64,000 nucleotides of DNA from Acuticoccus sp963704595 (GTDB taxonomy: Bacteria > Pseudomonadota > Alphaproteobacteria > Rhizobiales > Amorphaceae): positions 4,340,001 through 4,404,000 of the forward strand of contig OY969922.1 of assembly GCA_963704595.1 (NCBI GenBank), given 5' to 3'. Position 1 is the first letter of the stretch; each line of letters begins with the position of its first letter. Shown here in pieces: positions 7,923-16,464 of the stretch. A program made the translations under genes and the position numbers. The notes under the pieces were generated by a model, which was not told where the DNA came from, did not search any database, and saw only the letters and a program-made list of their open reading frames with translations.

Positions 7923-8893
7923 GCGAACATCTTCCGCGCCGTCTCGGTGACGAGCTGCGGCGACGGCACGGACCCTTTCTCGAGCTCCACGGAGACGGAG
8001 ATCGGGATGTCCTCGCCGGCGACCCGCATCACCGGGTCTTCGAGGTAGTCGAAGCATTCCTCCGAAATCCGGGCCGCAAGCTCGGCGGCGACGCCCGCCG
8101 TCATCGGCCCCTCGGAGACGACCATCGCACGGCCGGCCTTCTCGACCTCCGGGCGGATGGTGTCGAAGTCGAGCGGGTTGAGGGTACGAAGGTCGATGAC
8201 CGTGGCGTCGATGCCGTCCTTCGCCAGCTCCTCCGCCGCGGCCATCGCGTAGTGCAGCTGGCGCGAGTAGGAGACGATCACGAGGTCCTTGCCCTGCCGG
8301 CGGATCGCGGCCTTGCCCCACGGCAGAGGCTCGGCCGACAGGTCGACGTCCTCCTTCATGGTGTAGAGGCCCTTGTGCTCGATGAAGACCACCGGGTCCG
8401 GCTGCTTCAGCGCGGCGCGCAGGAGGTGGTAGGCGTCCGCCACCGTCGCCGGCATCGCAAGGCGCAGGCCCGGCGTGTGCATCACGTAGGCTTCGAGGCT
8501 CTGCGAATGCTGGGCGCCGGCGGACCGGCCGGTGCCGCCCTGTGTGCGCAGCACCATCGGCACACCGATCTGGCCGCCGAACATGTAGCGGATCTTGGCG
8601 GCCTGGTTGGCGAGCTGGTCCATCGTCATGCCGATGAAGTCGACGTACATCAGCTCGGCGACGGGCCGCATCCCGGCCATCGCCGCGCCGACGGCGGTGC
8701 CGACGATCGCGGGCTCGGAGATCGGCGTGTCGATCATCCGCTCTGGTCCGAACTCGTCGATCAGCCCCTTGGTGACGCCGTAGGCGCCGCCGTAGCGGCC
8801 GACCTCCTCGCCGATCACGAAGACGTTCTCGTCCTCGCGCATGGAATCGATCAGCGCCTGGCGGAGGGCGTCGCGGTAGGTCATCTCGGCCAT
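7919..8893 (-). CDS. TPP-dependent 2-oxo acid / acetoin dehydrogenase E1 beta subunit
   Basis: A 324-residue transketolase-like pyrimidine-binding subunit beginning MAEMTYRDALRQALIDSM, with the family's VIGEEVGRYGGAYGVTKGL and DTPISE segments. It pairs with the E1 alpha encoded just upstream to make an alpha2beta2 thiamine-diphosphate enzyme. Acetoin dehydrogenase AcoB and pyruvate dehydrogenase PdhB both belong to this family; the hydrolase-type E2 next door favours the acetoin-type enzyme. The ATG at 8893 has a GAGGG ribosome binding site 10 bases upstream and sits 4 bases after the E1 alpha stop. Confidence 0.9.
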   Translation of the reverse strand: MAEMTYRDALRQALIDSMREDENVFVIGEEVGRYGGAYGVTKGLIDEFGPERMIDTPISEPAIVGTAVGAAMAGMRPVAELMYVDFIGMTMDQLANQAAKIRYMFGGQIGVPMVLRTQGGTGRSAGAQHSQSLEAYVMHTPGLRLAMPATVADAYHLLRAALKQPDPVVFIEHKGLYTMKEDVDLSAEPLPWGKAAIRRQGKDLVIVSYSRQLHYAMAAAEELAKDGIDATVIDLRTLNPLDFDTIRPEVEKAGRAMVVSEGPMTAGVAAELAARISEECFDYLEDPVMRVAGEDIPISVSVELEKGSVPSPQLVTETARKMFA

Positions 8894-8897
8894 CGGC

Positions 8898-9944
8898 TCA
8901 GTCCCTCGCCAGAATGCGGTCGATGCGGGTGCGCACGGGTTCCGGCTCCGCCTCGCCGGGGGCGAACACGTCGCGGAACATGGAGGAGAGGTCCGGCTCC
9001 TCGGATTCGACGGCAAAGTCGATGGTGGCGTCCATCTCGGTGGCCGCCGCGTCGTCGATGGCGGCGAGCTCCTCCTCGGAGCGTCCGGCCTCCAGAAGCT
9101 GCTCGCGGGCGCGCTTGACGGGGTCGAGCGCGCGGCCGGCCTCCTCCTCCTCCGGCGTGCGGTAGGGGCTCTTGTCCTTCCGCGCGTGGCCGAAGTGGCG
9201 GTAGACGTTGACTGCGAGAAAGCCGGGCTGGCCTGCGCGCGCGCCGTCGACGATCCGCTGCCCGGCCTCCTGCACGGCCTCCACGTCGATGCCGTCGACG
9301 GTCTCGGCGGCAAGGCCGAAGCTTTCGGCGCGCTTGTGAAGGTCGATGGAGCGGGTCGCCTGATCGATCCGCGTGCCCATGCCCCACTGGTTGTTGATGC
9401 ACACGAACACGACCGGCAGGTCCCAAAGGGCCGCCATGTTCATGCTCTCGTAGAGGATGCCCTGCTGCATCGCGCCGTCCCCGAAGAAGGCGATGGAGAC
9501 GGCGCCGGTGTTCCTGCGCCTGGCAACGAGGCCCGCGCCGACCACCGCCGGAATGCCGCCGCCGACAATGGCGTTGGCGCCGAGGTGGCCGAGGCTCATG
9601 TCGGCAATGTGCATCGAGCCGCCCTTGCCGTGGCAGTAGCCGGTCTCCTTGCCGGCGATCTCGGCCATCATCCGCTTCGGGTCGGCGCCGCGGGCGAGGA
9701 AGATGCCGTGCCCGCGGTGGTGGGTGGTGAAGGTGTCGCCGTCCTTCATGGCGGAGCAGACGCCGACGGCGGCCAACTCCTCGCCGATGGACAGGTGCAG
9801 CATGGAGCCCGCGCTCTGGCCGCGGACGAACAGCTCGCCCACCCGCTCCTCGAACGTGCGCACCCGGCGCATCTGGGTATAGAGGCCGATGAGATCGGAG
9901 TTCGATCCGGCCTCCGGGGCCTTCCCGGCCACGGACATGGTCAT
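8898..9944 (-). CDS. TPP-dependent 2-oxo acid / acetoin dehydrogenase E1 alpha subunit
   Basis: A 348-residue protein with the thiamine diphosphate motif from GDG (155-157) to NN (184-185), and the conserved segments RGHG and GKGGSMHIAD. It performs the decarboxylation or C-C cleavage step and hands the acyl group to the lipoyl arms of the E2. I chose the ATG at 9944 because GAGG lies 5 bases upstream; the open frame extends further but has no better start. No dihydrolipoamide dehydrogenase (E3) gene is in this operon, so a shared E3 must serve the complex. Confidence 0.9.
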   Translation of the reverse strand: MTMSVAGKAPEAGSNSDLIGLYTQMRRVRTFEERVGELFVRGQSAGSMLHLSIGEELAAVGVCSAMKDGDTFTTHHRGHGIFLARGADPKRMMAEIAGKETGYCHGKGGSMHIADMSLGHLGANAIVGGGIPAVVGAGLVARRRNTGAVSIAFFGDGAMQQGILYESMNMAALWDLPVVFVCINNQWGMGTRIDQATRSIDLHKRAESFGLAAETVDGIDVEAVQEAGQRIVDGARAGQPGFLAVNVYRHFGHARKDKSPYRTPEEEEAGRALDPVKRAREQLLEAGRSEEELAAIDDAAATEMDATIDFAVESEEPDLSSMFRDVFAPGEAEPEPVRTRIDRILARD

Positions 9945-9951
9945 GAATGCC

Positions 9952-10935
9952 TCACAGGATGCTGAGCTTGGTGGACCGCGACACGATCGCGACCGCAACG
10001 ATGATGATGAGCCCCTTCATGATGTTCTGGACGTAGGTGTCCATCCCCACGAGGTTGAGCCCGTTGTTGATGACGCCGATGAAGAGCGCGCCGCACAGCG
10101 TGCCGATGACGGTGGCGGTGCCCGGCCGGAACATCGTCATCCCGATGAAGACCGTGGCGAGCCCGTCCAGCAGGTAGCGCTCGCCGACATTGGGCTGGCC
10201 GGAGCCGAGCCGGGCCGCGAGCAGCGCACCGGCGACGGCGGCGAAGAGGGCGACCAGCACCAGCGCCATCATCCTGTAGAAGGTGACGCGCACGCCGGAG
10301 AGTTCGGCCGCCTTGGCGTTGCCGCCGACGGCGTAGATGTAGCGGCCGAAGGTGGTCCGCTCCATCGCGAACCAGGCGATCACCACCGCGCCGACCATGA
10401 AGTAGGTGAGGTTGGGAAGGCCCCAGAGGCGGCCCTGTCCGAGCGCGGTGTAGGCGTCCGGCAGGCCGCCGTATATGGCGCGCCCGTCGGTCAGCAGGAA
10501 GTTGATGCCGAACAGGATCGAGCCTGTCGCCAGGGTCGCGATCAGCGAGGGGATGCCGATCTTGGTGACCAGCATGGCGTTGACGAGGCCGACGAGGATG
10601 CCCGCGCCGAGCGCCGCACCGAACGCGACGGGGAGCGAATAGCCGGAAACAAGCAGCAGCGGCGTCAGGATGCCGGCGAGGCCCACGGTGTAGCCGACCG
10701 AGAGGTCGATCTCCTTGGCGGCGAAGCCGAAGGTAAGGCCTGCGCCGACGATCGTGAGGATCGAGATCTGCTGGAGGATGTTGGTGAGGTTGAAGACCGT
10801 CATGAAGCGGTCGACGAACAGCGCGAAGCCGATGAACATCAGGATGAGGACGATCAGCGTCGAGTAACGCATGATCCGGTCCTTGCTGATCCGGCTGCTG
10901 CGCGGCTCGCTGGTGGGTGCGATGGTGTCGCTCAC
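9952..10935 (-). CDS. Ribose-type ABC transporter permease
   Basis: A 327-residue hydrophobic protein of the RbsC/XylH/LsrC-type permease family, with about 8-10 membrane segments (for example TLIVLILMFIGFALFV near the N-terminus) and the family segment GLTFGFAAKEIDLSVG. It forms the channel of a sugar or polyol importer with the ATPase and binding protein encoded upstream. The start is a GTG at 10935 overlapping the ATPase stop (GTGA), with GGAGACG about 7 bases before it. There is only one permease gene, so it probably acts as a homodimer. Confidence 0.9.
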   Translation of the reverse strand: MSDTIAPTSEPRSSRISKDRIMRYSTLIVLILMFIGFALFVDRFMTVFNLTNILQQISILTIVGAGLTFGFAAKEIDLSVGYTVGLAGILTPLLLVSGYSLPVAFGAALGAGILVGLVNAMLVTKIGIPSLIATLATGSILFGINFLLTDGRAIYGGLPDAYTALGQGRLWGLPNLTYFMVGAVVIAWFAMERTTFGRYIYAVGGNAKAAELSGVRVTFYRMMALVLVALFAAVAGALLAARLGSGQPNVGERYLLDGLATVFIGMTMFRPGTATVIGTLCGALFIGVINNGLNLVGMDTYVQNIMKGLIIIVAVAIVSRSTKLSIL

Positions 10936-12440
10936 GCGGCGTCTCCTGCCATGGCTTTGATGAAGGTCGCTTCGGAAAAGTCGGCGGCCATGATGTCGGC
11001 GCCGGCACGGCCCGCGACGAACGGGACCACGCGCTCGGTGATTTCCTCGATCTCGAGAAGGTCGGACGATGCGATCAGGATCGCGGCGCCGCCGTCCGCC
11101 AGCGCGCGAATGTGGTGGTAGATTTCCTGCTTGGCGCCGACGTCGACGCCCTCGGTCGGCTCGATGAATATCATCACGCGGTACCGGTCCTCGGCGCCGT
11201 AGAGCCACTTGCCGAGCGAGACCTTCTGCTTGTTGCCGCCCGACAGCGTCTTGATGGTCTGCGACGGGCCGGTGGCGCGCACGTTGAGAAGGTCGATGAT
11301 CCGCCGTGCCTCGCGGTTCTCCCGGCTGCCCGACAGGACGCCGGCGGTCGCGCACGTCTCGGGGTGTACCATCGCGAGGTTCTCGGTGATCGTGCCGTCG
11401 GCGACCAGCGCGTTCTCCATGCGGTGGTCCGGCACGAAGGCGACGCCGCGGCGCTCCATCGCGCGGGGGCTGGGGCGGGCCACCGTCTCGCCGGCAATGG
11501 CGATCTCGCCGGAGGTCACGCCGAGCCGCTGGTAGAGCGAGCGGGCGAAGCCGAAGTGGCCGGCGCCCGTGAGGCCGATCAGGCCGACGATCTCGCCCGG
11601 ATGCAGCGCGAAGTGCGGCACCTCGACGGTGCCGACCTTCCAGCCCTTTACCGTGAGCACCGGGTTGCCGGTGCGGGCGGCGGACTGGCGGTGCGCGGCC
11701 TTGCCGGCACTGTCGCCGGTGCGGCGCAGCATCAGATCGACCATCCGCGTCTCGGTCATCTCGGCGGCGGGATGGGTGCCGACGAGGGCGCCATCGCGCA
11801 GGACCGTGATCCGGTCCGACAGCGCCAAGACCTCGGACAGGAAGTGGCTGATGAGGATCACGCCGATCCCGCGCTTCGGCAGGCTTCGGATGATCTCCCA
11901 GAGAATCTTCTTTTCGCGGCTCTGGAGCGTCGCGGTCGGCTCGTCGAGGATGAGGAGCTTCACGTCCGAACGGAGCGCGCGGACGATCTCGATCACCTTG
12001 CGGTCGGCGACGTCGAGCGCGTCGACGGGAACCGAGAGGTCGATCTCGACGCCGGGGAACCAGTCCGCCAGCAGCGCCCGCGAGCGCTTCAGGACCTCGC
12101 CCTGCCGGATGATCGTGCCGGCGATGCGCGGCTCGTCGCCCAGCAGAATGTTCTGCGCGCCGGTCAGCGAGGGGACGAGGCTGCCCTCCTGGCTCACGAG
12201 GGCGATGCCGAGCGCCAGCGCCTCGCGCGGAGAATCGAAGCGGACGGGCTTGCCGGCGATCTCGATGGTGCCGGCGGTCGGGTGACGCGTCCCGGCAAGG
12301 ATGCTCATCAGGGTCGACTTGCCGGCCCCGTTCTCGCCGATCAGCCCATGGACCTCGTCGAAGGTGAAGTCGACGCTGACCCGGTCGAGCGCGCGGCTCC
12401 CCGGAAATTCCATGACGATCTCGTTCAGGCGCACGCTCAT
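10932..12440 (-). CDS. Ribose-type ABC transporter ATPase (two nucleotide-binding domains)
   Basis: A 502-residue RbsA/MglA/XylG-like ATPase with two fused nucleotide-binding domains. The first has a classical Walker A (GENGAGKST); the second has the degenerate form GLTGAGHFG with a good signature segment (TLSGGNKQKVSLGKWL), a pattern normal for this family. It powers the importer made with the adjacent permease and binding protein. The ATG at 12440 was chosen because the family alignment begins there (MSVRLNEIVMEFPGSRALDRV), with GGACGGG upstream. Confidence 0.92.
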   Translation of the reverse strand: MSVRLNEIVMEFPGSRALDRVSVDFTFDEVHGLIGENGAGKSTLMSILAGTRHPTAGTIEIAGKPVRFDSPREALALGIALVSQEGSLVPSLTGAQNILLGDEPRIAGTIIRQGEVLKRSRALLADWFPGVEIDLSVPVDALDVADRKVIEIVRALRSDVKLLILDEPTATLQSREKKILWEIIRSLPKRGIGVILISHFLSEVLALSDRITVLRDGALVGTHPAAEMTETRMVDLMLRRTGDSAGKAAHRQSAARTGNPVLTVKGWKVGTVEVPHFALHPGEIVGLIGLTGAGHFGFARSLYQRLGVTSGEIAIAGETVARPSPRAMERRGVAFVPDHRMENALVADGTITENLAMVHPETCATAGVLSGSRENREARRIIDLLNVRATGPSQTIKTLSGGNKQKVSLGKWLYGAEDRYRVMIFIEPTEGVDVGAKQEIYHHIRALADGGAAILIASSDLLEIEEITERVVPFVAGRAGADIMAADFSEATFIKAMAGDAA

Positions 12441-12461
12441 GGCCCGTCCAGTCGTTTGTGA

Positions 12462-12497
12462 AGGGAAAAGGCGCGGGCCCGGACGCGCCGGGCCCGC
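12462..12497 (-). terminator. Hairpin between binding-protein and ATPase genes
   Basis: Perfect 10-base arms GCGGGCCCGG (12473-12482) and CCGGGCCCGC (12488-12497) with a 5-base loop. Read on the minus strand the stem is followed by GCGCCTTTT. It looks like a partial terminator or 3' stabiliser that would let the binding protein be made in excess of the rest of the operon. Confidence 0.6.
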
Positions 12498-12516
12498 AAG
12501 GTTCACTCGGGGAGAG

Positions 12517-13453
12517 TTACTGGAAGTCGGCGCAGTTCGCCTTGGTGACGAGCGGCGCGTCCATGTAGACGGTGTTCGACGGGATCACGTCTTCCTTCGC
12601 CTTGCCCTCTTCGACGACGGCGGTGATCCACTCGCCGACCTGCTTGCCCATGCCTTCGAACGGCTGGCTGACGGTGGCAATCATCATGGAGTCGGGCTTG
12701 CAGACCTCGGCGATCGCCTGCGGGTGGCCGTCGATGCCGATGACCTTCACGTCCGACAGGCCAGCGGCCTTGAGGACGTTGATGGCGCCCTGCGCGGGTT
12801 CGTCCCACGGCGCCCAGACGGCGTCGATGTCCTCGCCGAAGCGGGCGACGTAGTCCTGCATCGTGCGGGTCGTGTCCTCGAAGAAGGCCGTGTAGTCGAT
12901 GTTGTGCTCGGCGAGCACCTCGACGCCCTGGTACTCCTTCAGGACGTCGGCCATCACGTCGCCGCGCTTGCGGGTGCCGTGGTGCTCGGCCATGCGCAGG
13001 AAGATGAGGTTGCCCTCGCCGCCCATCTGGTCGAGCAGGTAGGGCGATACGTCGGCGGACATGGCCCAGTTGTTGGTGGTGATGTCGACCATCACACCGT
13101 CGATGAAGCCCGAGTCGACCGAGAAGATCGGGATGCCGGCGTCGACCGCGACCTGGATCGCGGCGCGGGAGGCGCGCAGGTCCGACATGGTGATGATGAT
13201 CGCGTCGACACCGCGGGAGGCGGCGTCCTGCAGGTTGGAGGCGGTCGCCTCGCCCGAGCCGCCGGAATCGAGGAACGAGACGTTCCAGTCCTTGCCGCTC
13301 TCGCCGAGCCATTCCTCGAACCCGGCCTTCACGCGCTGCTCCGACTGGGCGGCTGCGTTGGAGTGGACCCAGGCGACGTCGAACGCCATGGCGCTCGGTC
13401 GCGCTGAGACTGACGGCCGCGGCGAGCACCGCAGTGAGGGTGAGCTTGTTCAT
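12517..13453 (-). CDS. Ribose-type ABC transporter substrate-binding protein (one-base frameshift)
   Basis: About 311 residues once one extra base near 13390 is skipped. The ATG at 13453 follows a strong GGGAGGACAACG site and opens a signal peptide (MNKLTLTAVLAAAVSLSA). The mature protein (FDVAWVHSNAAAQSEQRVK onward, with GGSGEATASNLQDAASRGVDAII) continues in another frame to a stop at 12517. It belongs to the Peripla_BP_4 group that binds pentoses, polyols, galactose or AI-2 in the periplasm. It is the first gene of the operon. If the extra base is real, the protein would lack its export signal; because the shift is of the same kind as many others here, I think it is a sequence error. Confidence 0.85.
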
Positions 13454-13524
13454 CGTTGTCCTCCCGGACGGTTTTGATTGTTCACACCACGGCTCTTCGG
13501 CCGTGCATTGAGGCTACGCCCGTC

Positions 13525-13569
13525 TGAACAAATGTCAATCGCAAATACATCTGATCATGACAAATTTGT
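13525..13569. promoter_or_regulatory. Candidate SorC-family operator in divergent promoter region
   Basis: The 149-base gap between the importer operon and the regulator gene holds an AT-rich stretch with TGAACAAATGT (13525-13535) and a perfect palindrome ACAAATTTGT (13560-13569). Two related elements about 32-34 bases apart between divergent genes are a reasonable binding site for the SorC-type regulator. Confidence 0.4.
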
Positions 13570-13602
13570 TGCGCGCACCCTCCTCTCGGCTAAGAGACTG
13601 TT

Positions 13603-14622
13603 ATGACCGAACTTTCCGACAGCCAGCTGATGACGCGCGCCGCCTGGCTCTATTATGTCGGCGGGCTCAACCAGGAAGCGGCCGCCGCCCGGATGGGGAT
13701 CACGCGGGCGCGGGTGAACCGGCTCCTGCAACAGGCGCGGGAAAGCGGCCTCGTTTCGATCACCATCAACGCCAACGACATCGGGCTGCTGCCGGTGGAG
13801 GACGCGATCCGGTCGGAATTCGGGTTGGATTTTTGCATTGCGACGCCCGCCTACGGGCTGACCGACGCGGAACGGGCGGCGAGCCCGCAACTCTCGGCGC
13901 TGCCGATCCGGGCGGTCGGCGCCGCCGCCGCGCGCTACCTGCGCGAGGTGCTGAGCGACAGGCCGGAGGCGGTGATCGGCACTGGCTGGGGCCGGACGCT
14001 GGCGCAGATGAGCAAGCAGATGGCGGGGATCAGCGCACCGAACGCGCGGTTCGTCAGCCTGATGGGGTCGCTGACCGCGAACTCCGCGTTCAACCCGTTC
14101 GAGGTGGTCCAGTCGCTGGCGCAGGCGACGGGGGGCGACGGCTTCTTCCTCCCCGTCCCGTTCATCGCCGACAGCGCGCAGGACAGGGCGACGCTGCTCG
14201 CCCAGCAGACCGTGGCGAAGGGGCTGGAGCTTGCCCGCACCACTGACGTCGCGATGATCTCGGTCGGCGAGCTGACCGAAACCTCGCTCCTCAGAAGACA
14301 GGGGATGATCAGCGAGACGGAGCTCGCGGCGCTGCGGGAGGCGGGAGCCGTGGGAGACACCAACGGCATCTTCTTCGATGCCGGGGGACGGCCGGTGCAG
14401 CACGACCTCAACCAGCGGACCATCGCCGTGGGGTTCGAGGATTTGCGGCGGGCCACCACCGTCGTTCTAGCTGCCGGAGCCGAGAAGATCGCCGCCACCC
14501 GGGCGCTTCTGTCGAGCGGCGTCGCCCGTGGCATCATCCTCGACGGGGATAGCGCCTGCCTGCTCGCCGAGGCGGTGCGCCCCGGCTCCGCCGCGACGGC
14601 GATCGCTCAGGCGAAGCCGTAG
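13603..14622 (+). CDS. SorC/DeoR-type sugar-binding transcriptional regulator
   Basis: A 339-residue protein. The N-terminal helix-turn-helix covers about residues 10-50 (AAWLYYVGGLNQEAAAARMGITRARVNRLLQQARESGLV). The rest is the SorC sugar-phosphate-binding domain, with conserved segments VIGTGWGRTL and GAEKIAATRALL. Such proteins (SorC, DeoR, LsrR) bind the phosphorylated product of their pathway's kinase, which here could be the FGGY kinase product. It is transcribed away from the importer operon with 149 bases between, so it probably controls both. The 3' end overlaps the convergent amidohydrolase gene by 16 bases. Confidence 0.9.
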   Translation: MTELSDSQLMTRAAWLYYVGGLNQEAAAARMGITRARVNRLLQQARESGLVSITINANDIGLLPVEDAIRSEFGLDFCIATPAYGLTDAERAASPQLSALPIRAVGAAAARYLREVLSDRPEAVIGTGWGRTLAQMSKQMAGISAPNARFVSLMGSLTANSAFNPFEVVQSLAQATGGDGFFLPVPFIADSAQDRATLLAQQTVAKGLELARTTDVAMISVGELTETSLLRRQGMISETELAALREAGAVGDTNGIFFDAGGRPVQHDLNQRTIAVGFEDLRRATTVVLAAGAEKIAATRALLSSGVARGIILDGDSACLLAEAVRPGSAATAIAQAKP

Positions 14623-15494
14623 AGCCGGGCAGGGTTCGCGACCAGGATCTGACGACGCGCCGGCTCGTCCGCCACGACGCGAAGGAACGCGTCGAGCAGG
14701 TGGCCGGAGTCGGGCATGGGGCGGCCATCGAGGTTAATGTGCGGCCAGTCGCTGCCCCACAGGCAGCGCTCGGGGTTGGCGGCAACCAGCGCGGCGACGA
14801 ACGGGTCGGCGTCGGTGTAAGGCGCCTCGCAGGAGCGGAACAGCGCCGAGAGCTTGACGTAGGCCCTGCCCTCGGCGACCAGCGCGCGGAGGAGCGAGAA
14901 GCCGGGCTCGTCGATCCCCTTCGAAATGTCGGGCTGGCCGATGTGGTCGATCACCACCGGGACCGGGAGCCTTCGGATCAGTTCCGCGGCGGCCGCCATG
15001 TGCTCTCCGGCGTGCAGCAGAACCTGGATGTGCATGTCGCGCTCGGCCAGCCGGTCAGCCAGCCCCGCAACAGTCTCGTGCGCATAGATGCCCCAGCGGT
15101 CGTAGCTGAGGCGAATGCCGGCGTAGGAGTTCGCCTTCAGCGCATCGAGGGTGGCGCCGTCCGCATCGTCGGGCACGAGACCGATCCCGCGAAAATTTTC
15201 GCGGCCGAGACGGGCCATCGCCTCGGTCGTGACGCTATTGTCGAGCCCGTACATCAGCGACGTGACGAGCACGCCGCGGGTGAAACCCAGCGTATCCATG
15301 TGGAGCCTGAGGCGGGCGATCCACTCGTCCAGCGTGCCGTCGGCCGCGCTTTCCGTGCGCCCCTCCCAGAGGGGATACACGGCAGGGTCGCCGAAGATGT
15401 GGAAGTGGGCGTCGCACGCATTCGCGGGAAGCGCTGAAGCGGGCTGTGACGGGCGGGGAAGTGGCGGGCGCGACTGTTTCATGGACACCATCAT
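14607..15494 (-). CDS. Amidohydrolase-family protein (LigI / galactarolactone-isomerase-like)
   Basis: A 295-residue TIM-barrel protein of the amidohydrolase-2 family. The metal-binding start motif DAHFHIFGD follows an extension of about 28 residues. VIDHIGQPD lies in the middle and WGSDWPH near the end, the order seen in 2-pyrone-4,6-dicarboxylate lactonase and D-galactarolactone isomerase/cycloisomerase relatives. It probably hydrolyses or isomerises a lactone. Starts at 15494, 15491 and 15482 are all possible. It converges on, and overlaps by 16 bases, the regulator gene. Its link with the importer operon is by position only. Confidence 0.83.
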   Translation of the reverse strand: MMVSMKQSRPPLPRPSQPASALPANACDAHFHIFGDPAVYPLWEGRTESAADGTLDEWIARLRLHMDTLGFTRGVLVTSLMYGLDNSVTTEAMARLGRENFRGIGLVPDDADGATLDALKANSYAGIRLSYDRWGIYAHETVAGLADRLAERDMHIQVLLHAGEHMAAAAELIRRLPVPVVIDHIGQPDISKGIDEPGFSLLRALVAEGRAYVKLSALFRSCEAPYTDADPFVAALVAANPERCLWGSDWPHINLDGRPMPDSGHLLDAFLRVVADEPARRQILVANPARLYGFA

Positions 15495-15589
15495 AACCGG
15501 CTTCCAGGCAACGGGAATGCCTTTGCGTCTGCGGGATTTGCGGCGGGGCGGGGCTGCGCTACACCCGGCGGCACAACAGGAGTTGAGAC

Positions 15590-16357
15590 ATGAAGCTTGA
15601 CCAATCGGTTGCGGCGGTCGTCACCGGCGGTGCCTCCGGCCTCGGCGCGGCCACCGCACGGGCCATCGCCGCCACCGGCGCCAGGGTCGCCGTGTTCGAC
15701 ATGACCGAGGACGCCGGCCGCGCCATCGCCGAGGAGATCGGCGGCGTGTTCGCGCAGGTCGACGTGACCAGCGAGGACAGCCTGAAGGCCGGATTCGAGG
15801 CCGCCCGCGCCGCCCACGGTCAGGAGCGCATCCTCGTCAACTGCGCCGGAATCGCGCCGGTGGCCAAGACCGTCTCGCGCGGCGCGGCCCATGCGTTCGA
15901 CATGTTCGCCAAGGTGATCGACGTCAACCTCGTCGGCACCTTCCGCGCCGCCGCGCTCGCCGCGCTCGGCATGTCCGGCGAGGAGCCGGTGGATGCGGAC
16001 GGGGCACGCGGCGTCATCATCAACACCGCGTCGGTCGCGGCGTTCGACGGGCAGATCGGCCAGGCGGCGTATGCGGCCTCGAAGGGCGGCGTCGCGGCGC
16101 TGACACTGCCGCTGGCGCGCGACCTCTCGCAGTACGGCATTCGCGTCGTCACCATCGCGCCCGGCATCTTCGAAACGCCGATGCTGATCGGGCTCGGCGA
16201 GAAGGTGGTGAACTCACTGGGGACGCAGGTGCCCTTCCCGCAGCGCCTCGGCCGCCCCGACGAGTACGCCAAGCTCGCGATGGCGATCATCGACAACGGC
16301 CTCCTCAACGGCGAGACGATCCGCCTCGACGGCGCGATCCGCATGGCCCCGCGCTGA
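15590..16357 (+). CDS. SDR-family oxidoreductase, HSD10 / 3-hydroxyacyl-CoA dehydrogenase type-2-like
   Basis: A 255-residue short-chain dehydrogenase with TGGASGLG near residue 12, NCAG, and YAASKGG in the active site. The segments SVAAFDGQIGQAAYAASKGGVA and FETPML, and the end GETIRLDGAIRMAPR, are typical of 3-hydroxyacyl-CoA dehydrogenase type 2 (HSD17B10-like) rather than of sugar SDRs. It would oxidise a 3-hydroxyacyl-CoA with NAD. It is divergent from the amidohydrolase gene and followed by a strong hairpin, so it is probably transcribed alone. Confidence 0.88.
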   Translation: MKLDQSVAAVVTGGASGLGAATARAIAATGARVAVFDMTEDAGRAIAEEIGGVFAQVDVTSEDSLKAGFEAARAAHGQERILVNCAGIAPVAKTVSRGAAHAFDMFAKVIDVNLVGTFRAAALAALGMSGEEPVDADGARGVIINTASVAAFDGQIGQAAYAASKGGVAALTLPLARDLSQYGIRVVTIAPGIFETPMLIGLGEKVVNSLGTQVPFPQRLGRPDEYAKLAMAIIDNGLLNGETIRLDGAIRMAPR

Positions 16358-16366
16358 CGGCACGGC

Positions 16367-16399
16367 CTGTCGGCCGCGCACCGCGTGTGCGGCCGACAG
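16367..16399 (+). terminator. Strong hairpin after the HSD10-like gene
   Basis: Perfect 11-base arms CTGTCGGCCGC and GCGGCCGACAG, which extend inward by four more pairs (one of them G-U) to leave a 3-base loop. It begins 9 bases after the stop codon. No T-tract follows, so it may be a non-canonical terminator or an RNA stabiliser. Confidence 0.55.
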
Positions 16400-16410
16400 T
16401 CTGGGAAGGC

Positions 16411-16464
16411 GGGACGCAGTCGCGGCTCGCTTGAATTGGAATGAATGAGCCGCGACCGCGTCCC
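16411..16464. repeat. Imperfect inverted repeat
   Basis: Arms at 16411-16428 and 16447-16464 are each 18 bases and complementary except for one A/C mismatch, with an 18-base AT-richer loop. It could be a REP-like extragenic element or a bidirectional terminator between convergent genes. Confidence 0.6.
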
